This document shows, piece by piece, positions 7,676 through 13,960 of a stretch of 13,960 nucleotides of DNA; within the stretch, counting starts at the first letter, position 1, and every line of letters starts with the position of its first letter. The DNA comes from an uncultured Clostridium sp. GTDB lineage: Bacteria; Bacillota; Clostridia; TANB77; CAG-508. The stretch lies in NCBI GenBank assembly GCA_900555085.1, contig USJU01000031.1, positions 1 through 13,960 on the forward strand, written 5' to 3'. Under the pieces are notes generated by a model. It made no database searches. It was not told the origin of the DNA and saw only the letters and a list, made by a program, of their open reading frames with translations. The translations under genes were made by a program, and so were the position numbers.

Positions 7676-8534
7676 TTTTTGCTTCCTCCAAATATCTTTT
7701 TAGTCCATCTTTCCAATTTGGTACATTTATTCCTTGCTCTTTTAATTTTTCTTTTGACATTTGTGAATTAAATGGTCTTTTGGCTTGTACAACGTTCATC
7801 ATTTTTATATATTCTTCTGTTGTAACAGGATTTACTTTGCATTTAATTCCTTGCTTTTCTAATATTTCTTTTGTGAAATCATACCATGTTGTATATCCTT
7901 CATTTGTTGCATTGTATATTCCATAAGGTATTTGTTTTGTTATCGCTTGATATATAATTTCTGTTAAATCTTTTGCATATGTAGGACTTCCATGTTGGTC
8001 TGATACAACATTTAGTTCATCTCTTGATGAACCTAATTTTGTCATTGTTTTAACAAAATTATTTCCTCCTATTCCATATAGCCATGCTGTTCTGAAAATA
8101 TAATATTCTTCAAGATTTTCTTTGATGCCTTCTTCTCCATGTAATTTTGTTTTTCCGTATACTGTAACAGGATTTTTTGAATCATCTTCTTTATAGTCTT
8201 TATCTAAGCTTAAATCTCCACCAAAAACATAGTCTGTGGATATATGTACTAATTTTGCATTGTTTTCTTTAGCTGCTTTAGCTAAATTTGTTGGTCCATC
8301 TCCATTTATTTTATCTGCTAATTCATAGCATTCTTCTGCTTTATCTACAGCTGTAAATGCTGCGCAATTAATTATGTAATCTGGTCTACATTTTTTAACA
8401 AATTCCATAACTTTTTGTTCATTTGTTATATCCAAGTCATTTACGTCTGTAAGTATAAGTTCATTTTCTTTTTCAAATTTTTCTTTTACTTCTTTTGCAA
8501 GCATTCCATTTGCTCCAGTAATTAAAATTTTCAT
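7665..8534 (-). CDS. rfbD: dTDP-4-dehydrorhamnose reductase RmlD/RfbD (289 aa)
   Basis: RmlD performs the final NAD(P)H-dependent reduction to dTDP-L-rhamnose. It is a reductase-type extended SDR: the cofactor loop is GANGMLA (7-13), STDYVFGG (99-106) supplies the catalytic Thr, and YGKTK (126-130) gives the YxxxK pair Y126/K130. Many homologues end the cofactor motif in GQLG; here it is GMLA, a mild variation. The Thr-Asp-Tyr in place of Thr-Asp-Glu supports reductase rather than dehydratase. The start has an AGAGGTG site. It is the first gene after the terminator and predicted promoter at 8565-8616, so it heads the rhamnose operon although its product acts last. Confidence 0.97.
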   Translation of the reverse strand: MKILITGANGMLAKEVKEKFEKENELILTDVNDLDITNEQKVMEFVKKCRPDYIINCAAFTAVDKAEECYELADKINGDGPTNLAKAAKENNAKLVHISTDYVFGGDLSLDKDYKEDDSKNPVTVYGKTKLHGEEGIKENLEEYYIFRTAWLYGIGGNNFVKTMTKLGSSRDELNVVSDQHGSPTYAKDLTEIIYQAITKQIPYGIYNATNEGYTTWYDFTKEILEKQGIKCKVNPVTTEEYIKMMNVVQAKRPFNSQMSKEKLKEQGINVPNWKDGLKRYLEEAKNEE

Positions 8535-8564
8535 TTTATCACCTCTTAATTTTATTTCTTGTAT

Positions 8565-8593
8565 ATCTTATCATTTACATTAAAAAAGTACAA
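8565..8593 (-). promoter_or_regulatory. Predicted promoter of the rhamnose operon (rfbD)
   Basis: On the minus strand TTGTAC (8588-8593), a 17-nt spacer and TAAGAT (8565-8570) preceded by TGA form an extended -10 promoter. The hexamers are only moderate matches, but spacing, the AAATGA lead-in and the ~24-nt leader to the rfbD ATG match the ruvB and gtrA promoters. The -35 sits in the 3' arm of the upstream terminator. Confidence 0.45.
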
Positions 8594-8616
8594 GGCTTTT
8601 TTATTAAACCTTGTAC
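8582..8616 (-). terminator. Rho-independent terminator after the GtrB-like gene
   Basis: GTACAAGG (8588-8595) and CCTTGTAC (8609-8616) form an 8-bp stem, extendable by three A-T pairs inside the loop. On the minus strand it is followed at once by six T. It begins 6 nt after the stop codon at 8623 and closes the gtrA-gtrB unit. Confidence 0.85.
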
Positions 8617-8622
8617 AAAATT

Positions 8623-9567
8623 TTAATTATTCATTTCTTTTTCTCCATTATATTCGTCTACAAAATATAATGGTCTATTTTTAGTTTCGTTAAATATACG
8701 TCCTAAATATTCTCCAATTATTCCAAATAACATAATTTGTATTCCTGAAAAGAATAATACTAATAATATAATTGCTTGAAATGCTTGTATTGCTACACTT
8801 AGTCTAATACATTTTACAATTACATATATAAAATAAATTACAAGTGCTAAAAATGTTGGTATTGCTAAATATGTAGATATTCTAAGCGGCGATGTTGTAA
8901 AAGATGTTATTCCGTCTATTGCTAAGTCTACTAATTTTTTATAGTTCCATTTTGTTTTTCCTGCAATTCTTGGGTCTCTATCATATAATACTTCTTTTTT
9001 GTTGTATCCTATCCAACTGAAAATACTTTTTGAGCATCTTTGAGATTCTCTTAATTTTTTTAGTGCATTTACACATCTTCTATCTAATAATCTAAAATCT
9101 CCTGTATCTTTTTGTATTTCAACGTTTGTTAAACTTTGAAGTACTTTATAATACATTTTAGATGTGAATTTTTTTAAGAACGTTTCACCTTTTCTTGATT
9201 TTCTTTTTGCATATACATCATCATAACCTTGTTCCCAGTATTTAACAAGTTCTGGTATTAGTTCTGGTGGGTCTTGCAAATCTGCATCTATTAAAATTAC
9301 TGCATCTCCTGTTGCATAATCTAGTCCTGCTATCATTGCAATTTCTTTTCCAAAGTTTCTTGAAAAATTAACATAGCAAAATCTTTCGTCTCTTTCTCTT
9401 AATTCTTTTATTAATTCTAGCGTTTTATCTTTGCTTCCATCATTTACAAATAATACTTCAAATTCATAGTTTTTCATATTATCCATTAATGCAACTAATC
9501 TTTTTTCTAAATATGGTATAGATTCTTCTTCATTATAGGCTGGCACTATTATACTAATTTTCTTCAT
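8623..9567 (-). CDS. GtrB/DPM1-type polyprenyl-phosphate glycosyltransferase (314 aa)
   Basis: This is a GT2 enzyme that transfers a sugar from a nucleotide donor to undecaprenyl phosphate on the cytoplasmic face of the membrane. The GT-A domain shows SIIVPAYNEE (5-14), VNDGSKD (41-47), SRNFGKE (69-75) and the metal-binding DADLQDPPE (94-102), then GDFRLLD (156-162). Two C-terminal membrane helices (about 231-253 and 262-285) precede GEYLGRIFNETKNRPLY, the usual end of the GtrB/CsbB/YfdH subgroup. The donor sugar (often glucose, sometimes others) cannot be read from sequence. It overlaps the GtrA-like gene by 14 bp, so flippase and synthase are coupled. An AAGGAG site precedes the ATG. Confidence 0.93.
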   Translation of the reverse strand: MKKISIIVPAYNEEESIPYLEKRLVALMDNMKNYEFEVLFVNDGSKDKTLELIKELRERDERFCYVNFSRNFGKEIAMIAGLDYATGDAVILIDADLQDPPELIPELVKYWEQGYDDVYAKRKSRKGETFLKKFTSKMYYKVLQSLTNVEIQKDTGDFRLLDRRCVNALKKLRESQRCSKSIFSWIGYNKKEVLYDRDPRIAGKTKWNYKKLVDLAIDGITSFTTSPLRISTYLAIPTFLALVIYFIYVIVKCIRLSVAIQAFQAIILLVLFFSGIQIMLFGIIGEYLGRIFNETKNRPLYFVDEYNGEKEMNN

Positions 9568-10003
9568 CTTTTTTCTCCTTTTTAAATATTACAAGTTTAC
9601 TTAGCACGTAGTTTACCACAATTACTACAATTTGTGCAACTAGTGACCAAACTACAACCCATAAATCACTATCTAATTTTAATAATGTAACAAATATAAA
9701 CATTATTAACATTTCTAAGAATAATGTAAACAAACGCGCACTAACAAATGCAGTAAATTCATTTAAAATTTTCTTTGACTTACTTTTAAATACAATTTTT
9801 CTGTTTGTTATGTATGCAAATATACACGCAACTACCCAAGAAATAACTACTGCTATTTGCAACTGTGTTGCATCACTTGCATTTAAAACTGTAAATAGTA
9901 ATGCATATTTTACTGCTAAATTTACAACTGTTGTTAATACTCCTATTATTAAATAATTTATTATTTCTTCATATTTTTTGTATAATTCTATTATTTTCTT
10001 CAT
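9554..10003 (-). CDS. GtrA-family membrane protein, probable lipid-linked sugar flippase (149 aa)
   Basis: This small four-helix protein has membrane segments at about residues 15-38, 48-68, 85-108 and 116-137. It carries the two family hallmarks: YITNRKIVFK (64-73) after helix 2 and NYVLSKLVIFK (131-141) after helix 4. GtrA proteins are thought to flip polyprenyl-phosphate-linked monosaccharides to the outer face for use by a GT-C transferase; that role is well supported for phage serotype conversion but is inferred here. It begins the transcription unit, with a GAGAGG site about 5 nt before the ATG, and its end overlaps the GtrB-like gene. Confidence 0.9.
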   Translation of the reverse strand: MKKIIELYKKYEEIINYLIIGVLTTVVNLAVKYALLFTVLNASDATQLQIAVVISWVVACIFAYITNRKIVFKSKSKKILNEFTAFVSARLFTLFLEMLIMFIFVTLLKLDSDLWVVVWSLVAQIVVIVVNYVLSKLVIFKKEKKDEEN

Positions 10004-10031
10004 AAATACCTCTCTTTTTACATTCTTTTAT

Positions 10032-10060
10032 ATATTACCATTTATCATAAAAAAAGTAAA
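10032..10060 (-). promoter_or_regulatory. Predicted promoter of the gtrA-gtrB unit
   Basis: On the minus strand TTTACT (10055-10060) is followed by 17 nt and TAATAT (10032-10037), with TGG directly before the -10. The start would be near 10025, with a ~22-nt leader to the ATG at 10003. The -35 lies within the stem of the upstream terminator. Confidence 0.45.
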
Positions 10061-10079
10061 CCAAAAGGTTTACTTTTTT
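10049..10079 (-). terminator. Rho-independent terminator overlapping the GH25 stop codon
   Basis: A 13-bp perfect stem pairs AAAAAAGTAAACC (10050-10062) with GGTTTACTTTTTT (10067-10079) around a four-base loop, ending on the minus strand in seven T. The stop codon (10078-10080) lies partly inside the 5' arm. It is the strongest terminator of the window and isolates the muramidase gene from gtrA. Confidence 0.9.
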
Positions 10080-12315
10080 AATATCTCTTATAAAACCAAT
10101 TACAATCAACTTTTCCACTTATACCAGATAGATATCCTTCACTAGTATATTGCCATATATCATATCTTCCTTCATATGTACACTCATGATAATATTGTGC
10201 TACCCAAACATCATATTTTTGTTGTAAATACCCCATATTTAATTTATTTGTTAGCCAATTTTTATTTCCATATATACCAGCTTTATATCCATTATTTTGT
10301 ATTATTGAACAAAAAGTATCTGCCATTGCTGTCAGTGTATCTCTATCAATGTTATTTTGGCATTTATCTTCTACATCCCAAAATACAGGTAATCTTAAAT
10401 TTCTACCATTTAGCCAATTAAGTACTGCATATGCTTCTAACCTTGCTTCCTCAACATTCAAAGCATAACTATATGTATAAACACCAACCGGTATACCGTT
10501 TTGAACACAAGAATTATAATTTGCTTCAAAATATGCATCTTTGTTTGATAATGTTTGTCCATATCCAACTCTAATAATTGAATAATTAACTCCTTCTTGC
10601 TTAACAGCTCTCCAATCTATTCCATATTGCCATTTAGATACATCTATACCAAAGTAAATATTTTTTACAACAGAAATTAATTTGCTTTTAGTTGCTAATA
10701 ACTTTCCTTCTTTTGAATATAACTTTATTTCAACTGTGTGAGAGCCTTCATTATATTGGTTAATATTTAATGTTATTTCATAACCAGGATTAGGATTAAC
10801 ATCTTTCCCTCCATATCTCCAACTTCTGGCTGCAATTACATCTTCTCTTAGTAATCTTTTTGTTGTTACTTTAGTCTCTTTGCCATCAACATACAATTTT
10901 ATATTTGAATCAGGAAGTTGTGACATTTCCCAACCTATAAAAGTTATATTGTCACCTGTAAATACTGTTCTAGTTGGTAAATCTAAACATAATTCTCCTA
11001 TATCATTAGAGAAAAATTGTATTTGTTTTTCACTTGTAGTAATTTCGTTATTATTTTCATCTACAATAGATATTTTTATTTTATGAGTAGTTCCCTTTGT
11101 ATACTTAGATATGTCCAACGTAATTTTGTATCCAGGCATAGGATTATACTCTCTGCCTCCATATCCAGATACTGCTCTTAATACATCTTCTCTTTCTTCT
11201 CTTGGTATATATATTTTTTGTTCTTCATTATCAATATATAATTTTATATTAGATTTAACATTACATAAATACCATCCATTAATATTTAATGTATTTCCCT
11301 CAATATAATTTCCAGATGGCTCGTCTACACACATTCTTGCTTTTGTTCTGTTATCTATTGTTACTGTTTTCTCTACTTTTTGTAACTCTATTCCATTTCC
11401 ATCTAATACTACATATTTTATTGTATGATTTCCATATGTTACTTTACTTAAATCTAATGTTGCTGTAAATCCTGGTTTTGGATTTGATACTCTTCCTCCA
11501 TATCCTGGTACTGCTCTTAATACATCTTCTCTTTCTACTCTTGAAATATCGGTATTTGTATCTTTTCCGTCTATGTATATTTTTAATTTTGCACTTGTAT
11601 CACTGCATAAAAACCATCCTGCTACATTTGCAATTTTTCCATCTATATAATTTCCAGATGGCTCGTCTACACACATTCTTGCTTTTGTTCTGTTATCTAT
11701 TGTTACTGTTTTCTCTACTTTTTGTAACTCTATTCCATTTCCATCTAATACTACATATTTTATTGTATGATTTCCATATGTTACTTTACTTAAATCTAAT
11801 GTTGCTGTAAATCCTGGTTTTGGATTTGATACTCTTCCTCCATATCCTGGTACTGCTCTTAATACATCTTCTCTTTCTACTCTTGAAATATCGGTATTTG
11901 TATCTTTTCCGTCTATGTATATTTTTAATTTTGCACTTGTATCACTACATAAAAACCATCCTACTATATTTATAATTTTTCCATCTATATAATTTCCAAA
12001 CGGTTCGTCTACACACATTCTTGCTTGTGCTTTTTGTATTAAATTTTCAGTCTCATTAGAAAAAGGCTGAGCATCATCATTTAACTCTTCTGTATCTATA
12101 TCATTTCCTATTATAATACTTTCTTCATTATTTTTTTCATCATTAGTACTTTCTATTGTTTTATTCTCTATACTATTAGTTGTATTTTGTTTATTTTTTT
12201 CATCTTCATTTTCTGTTATTGTAGTATTTATACTCTCATTAACTGCAAATATAATTGGAGAACTAATATTTATAACTATTATAATAACTGTAAGTACGCT
12301 AAAAAATCTTTTCAT
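10078..12315 (-). CDS. Secreted GH25 muramidase with four tandem surface repeats (745 aa)
   Basis: Residues 1-25 form a signal peptide (MKRF, hydrophobic core, likely cleavage after IIFA). An Asn/Glu/Thr-rich linker runs to about 95. Four ~114-residue repeats follow (98-211, 212-325, 326-439, 440-552), each with EREDVLRA or LREDV, YGG and PGF/PGY landmarks and a predicted beta-rich, Ig-like make-up. The C-terminal domain (553-745) is a GH25 lysozyme: FGIDVSKWQ with D558, and FWDVED with the D647/E649 pair expected in catalysis. It should cleave the MurNAc-GlcNAc bond of peptidoglycan outside the cell. The repeats probably bind wall or glycan (inference). Repeats 1-3 each hold two cysteines that could pair. 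I chose the ATG at 12315 over 12321 for ribosome-site spacing. Promoter and terminator suggest a single-gene transcript. Confidence 0.93.
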   Translation of the reverse strand: MKRFFSVLTVIIIVINISSPIIFAVNESINTTITENEDEKNKQNTTNSIENKTIESTNDEKNNEESIIIGNDIDTEELNDDAQPFSNETENLIQKAQARMCVDEPFGNYIDGKIINIVGWFLCSDTSAKLKIYIDGKDTNTDISRVEREDVLRAVPGYGGRVSNPKPGFTATLDLSKVTYGNHTIKYVVLDGNGIELQKVEKTVTIDNRTKARMCVDEPSGNYIDGKIANVAGWFLCSDTSAKLKIYIDGKDTNTDISRVEREDVLRAVPGYGGRVSNPKPGFTATLDLSKVTYGNHTIKYVVLDGNGIELQKVEKTVTIDNRTKARMCVDEPSGNYIEGNTLNINGWYLCNVKSNIKLYIDNEEQKIYIPREEREDVLRAVSGYGGREYNPMPGYKITLDISKYTKGTTHKIKISIVDENNNEITTSEKQIQFFSNDIGELCLDLPTRTVFTGDNITFIGWEMSQLPDSNIKLYVDGKETKVTTKRLLREDVIAARSWRYGGKDVNPNPGYEITLNINQYNEGSHTVEIKLYSKEGKLLATKSKLISVVKNIYFGIDVSKWQYGIDWRAVKQEGVNYSIIRVGYGQTLSNKDAYFEANYNSCVQNGIPVGVYTYSYALNVEEARLEAYAVLNWLNGRNLRLPVFWDVEDKCQNNIDRDTLTAMADTFCSIIQNNGYKAGIYGNKNWLTNKLNMGYLQQKYDVWVAQYYHECTYEGRYDIWQYTSEGYLSGISGKVDCNWFYKRY
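11303..11986 (-). repeat. Two tandem 342-bp copies inside the muramidase gene
   Basis: The stretch 11303-11644 recurs at 11645-11986 with an exact 342-nt (114-codon) period. By direct reading the first 302 nt are identical, including silent positions, and the last 40 differ at five sites. The copies encode parts of repeats 1-3. The other repeats have diverged far more, so this pair is a recent duplication or gene conversion. Confidence 0.9.
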
Positions 12316-12348
12316 TATCATTCTTCCTTCTTAACTTATTCTCTTTAT

Positions 12349-12377
12349 ATAATATATTTTTCTTCCAGATAAATCAA
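12349..12377 (-). promoter_or_regulatory. Predicted sigma-A promoter of the GH25 gene
   Basis: On the minus strand TTGATT (12372-12377), a 17-nt spacer and TATTAT (12349-12354) make a good sigma-A promoter. Transcription from about 12342 gives a ~26-nt leader carrying the AAGGA site. No terminator-like hairpin separates it from glf, so read-through from glf is also possible. Confidence 0.6.
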
Positions 12378-12405
12378 TGTAAATTTTTACTATTTAATCT
12401 AACAA

Positions 12406-13512
12406 TTATTGTATGAATTGTTTTGCTGTCTCTAAAGCAACTTTTATTACTTTATCCATATCATAATATTTGTAATTTCCAAGTCTTCCTCCAAATATTA
12501 CATTTTCTTCTTTATTTGCAAGTTCTTTATATTTTTCAAATAAAGCAGTATTTTTTTCGTCATTTACAGGATAATATGCTTCGTCTCCTAATTTCCATGT
12601 CATAGGGTATTCTTTTGTAATAACAGTTCCTTTACAATCATTAAATTCAAAATGTTTATGTTCTATCATTCTTGTATATTTTTCATTATGGCTTGTATAA
12701 TTTACAACAGCAACTCCTTGATAATTATCTACATCTGGTAAAACTTCATTTTCAAATTTTAATGAACGATATTCTAAGTTTCCAAGTTTGTAATCAAAAT
12801 ATTCATCTATCATTCCTGTATATAAAATTTTCTCAGCTAATTTATTGTATTTTTCTTTTTCTTTTAAGTAATCAACACCTGTTTCAACATCACAGTTTTC
12901 TAACATTTTTTCAATTATTACATTATATCCACCAATTGGGATTCCTTGGTATCTATCATTAAAGTAATTATTGTTAAATGTAAATCTAACAGGTAATCTT
13001 TTTATTATAAATGCTGGCAATTCTTTACAATCTCTTCCCCATTGTTTTTCTGTATATTCTTTTACAAGTTTTTCGTATATATCTTTTCCAACTAAAGAAA
13101 TTGCTTGTTCTTCTAAGTTTTGTGGATCTTCTGTTCCATATTTTTCTTTTTGTTCTTCAATTTTTGCTTTTGCTTCATCTGGTGTTACTACTCCCCATAG
13201 TTTTGAAAATGTATTCATATTAAATGGCATATTGTATAATTCACCTTTATAATTTGCAATTGGAGAATTTACATAGTTATTAAATTCACAAAATTGATTA
13301 ACATATTTCCATATTTCTTTATCACTTGTATGGAATATGTGTGCTCCATATTTGTGTACATTAATTCCATTTATATTTTCACAATATATATTTCCACCAA
13401 TGTGATTTCTTCTGTCTATTACTAAACATTTCTTTCCTTTTTTACTTGCCTCATAAGCAAATGTTGCTCCAAATAAACCTGCTCCTACTATTAAATAATC
13501 ATATTTTTTCAT
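12406..13512 (-). CDS. glf: UDP-galactopyranose mutase Glf (368 aa)
   Basis: Glf is an FAD flavoenzyme that interconverts UDP-galactopyranose and UDP-galactofuranose, the donor for Galf residues in surface glycans. The Rossmann motif VGAGLFGA (9-16) binds FAD. The family signature HKYGAHIFHT (53-62), W158 in KQWG, R172 and R281 as likely diphosphate-binding arginines, and GGRLGNYKYYDMD (341-353) are all present. Length is typical of bacterial enzymes. A GGGGGA site precedes the ATG. The gene follows the partial GT2 gene by 16 bp, which fits a mutase-transferase pair. There is no human counterpart pathway, and Galf is restricted to some bacteria, protists and fungi. Confidence 0.97.
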   Translation of the reverse strand: MKKYDYLIVGAGLFGATFAYEASKKGKKCLVIDRRNHIGGNIYCENINGINVHKYGAHIFHTSDKEIWKYVNQFCEFNNYVNSPIANYKGELYNMPFNMNTFSKLWGVVTPDEAKAKIEEQKEKYGTEDPQNLEEQAISLVGKDIYEKLVKEYTEKQWGRDCKELPAFIIKRLPVRFTFNNNYFNDRYQGIPIGGYNVIIEKMLENCDVETGVDYLKEKEKYNKLAEKILYTGMIDEYFDYKLGNLEYRSLKFENEVLPDVDNYQGVAVVNYTSHNEKYTRMIEHKHFEFNDCKGTVITKEYPMTWKLGDEAYYPVNDEKNTALFEKYKELANKEENVIFGGRLGNYKYYDMDKVIKVALETAKQFIQ

Positions 13513-13528
13513 AAAAAATCCCCCTTTA

Positions 13529-13960
13529 TTATTTATTTTTTACTTCTGCATATTCAATTTTTGGATTGAAAACTAATCCTACTATATTGCCTTTCATTAT
13601 AGTCCACATTCTTTTCAATCTATGATTTTTTGCTTTAAATGGAACTTGAACAAACTGATATAAACACTCAAGCAAAAACTTAAATAATTCCCTTTTAGAT
13701 CTTTTTCTATATGTAAATGTTAAGTTTCTGTAATTAAAGTAGTTACGTTTTATTCTATCTTTACCAACATTATATATATCTGCTCCAACATTTGATGCCA
13801 TTTTATGTATAACTACGCTATCTAAATCCAAATATCCTTTTTTCTCATTATTCAATCTTAAGCAATATTCCCAATCATCTCCATATATAAAGAATTCTTT
13901 ATAAGGTAATCCAACTTTTTTCGCAACAGAAAGATTTACATAGAAAGAAACAAAAGATGC
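13529..13960 (-). CDS. C-terminal 143 residues of a GT2 glycosyltransferase, probable galactofuranosyltransferase
   Basis: The frame is open to the window edge, so the N-terminal part is outside. Visible residues include FFIYGDDWEYCLRL (23-36), a GDD-x-E block like the one holding the catalytic base in GlfT2-like and rhamnosyl GT2 enzymes. A histidine follows at 52 in VVIHKMASN, after a tract rich in Lys and Arg. Adjacency to glf favours a galactofuranose transferase, but rhamnosyltransferase is an open alternative, given the dTDP-rhamnose pathway nearby. A shorter reading from a TTG at 13853-13855 is possible on paper, but the conserved motif upstream shows the gene continues. Confidence 0.82.
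   Translation of the reverse strand, partial: ASFVSFYVNLSVAKKVGLPYKEFFIYGDDWEYCLRLNNEKKGYLDLDSVVIHKMASNVGADIYNVGKDRIKRNYFNYRNLTFTYRKRSKRELFKFLLECLYQFVQVPFKAKNHRLKRMWTIMKGNIVGLVFNPKIEYAEVKNK

Noticed and set aside
11303..11986. CRISPR-like or mobile repeat
   Set aside because: The repeat is in-frame coding sequence of the muramidase with a 114-codon period and no spacers.
12316..12321. Alternative GH25 start two codons upstream
   Set aside because: The AAGGA site would be only 3 nt from that ATG; the ATG at 12315 has about 9 nt spacing and starts with the usual MKRF signal-peptide head.
12401..12422. 7-bp inverted repeat AACAATT/AATTGTT at the glf stop as a terminator
   Set aside because: The stem is short and AT-only, and no T-tract follows on the minus strand.
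13529..13855. A complete 108-residue gene starting at TTG 13855
   Set aside because: The frame is open through the window edge and the conserved GDDWEY motif lies upstream of that TTG, so it is the tail of a longer GT2 gene.

Overview
The window is about 14 kb of very AT-rich DNA with every credible gene on the minus strand. Codons end mostly in A or T, ribosome binding sites are AAGGAG-like, the standard genetic code is used, and the genes are typical of Bacillota. Together these suggest a low-GC member of the Bacillota, most likely Clostridia. No tRNA, rRNA, CRISPR array, transposase or phage gene was found. Most of the window is a cell-surface polysaccharide locus. Its low-coordinate end runs into a housekeeping DNA-repair and tRNA-modification block.

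In the direction of transcription (high to low coordinates) the layout is as follows. (1) The 3' end of a GT2 glycosyltransferase is followed by glf (UDP-galactopyranose mutase), a pair expected to make and transfer galactofuranose. (2) A secreted GH25 muramidase carries four ~114-residue repeats and has its own promoter and terminator. (3) A two-gene unit encodes a GtrA-type flippase and a GtrB/DPM1-type polyprenyl-phosphate glycosyltransferase, again between a promoter and a terminator. (4) The dTDP-L-rhamnose genes come in the order rfbD, rfbA, a ~236-bp spacer, rfbC, a 611-residue multispanning GT-C-like protein, and rfbB, closed by a terminator. (5) Then come ruvB, a second GT-C-like membrane protein (490 aa) and queH, which runs off the window.

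The genes supply nucleotide sugars (dTDP-rhamnose, UDP-Galf), a lipid-linked sugar donor (GtrB makes it, GtrA flips it) and large membrane proteins of the kind that use such donors outside the cell. The likely product is a rhamnose- and galactofuranose-containing wall polysaccharide with side-group glycosylation. The muramidase would act on the same wall.

Two non-coding patterns stand out. The rfbA-rfbC spacer holds a ~100-nt block that is clearly richer in G+C than its surroundings, enclosed by a 20-bp inverted repeat and preceded by a separate 12-bp hairpin. It looks like an undescribed structured RNA or small mobile element inside the operon. Second, the three intergenic junctions that hold a terminator share a compact design. 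The upstream terminator is followed, or overlapped at its -35 box, by a promoter with a 17-bp spacer and an AAATGR extended -10, and start codons lie about 20-25 nt after the predicted transcription start.
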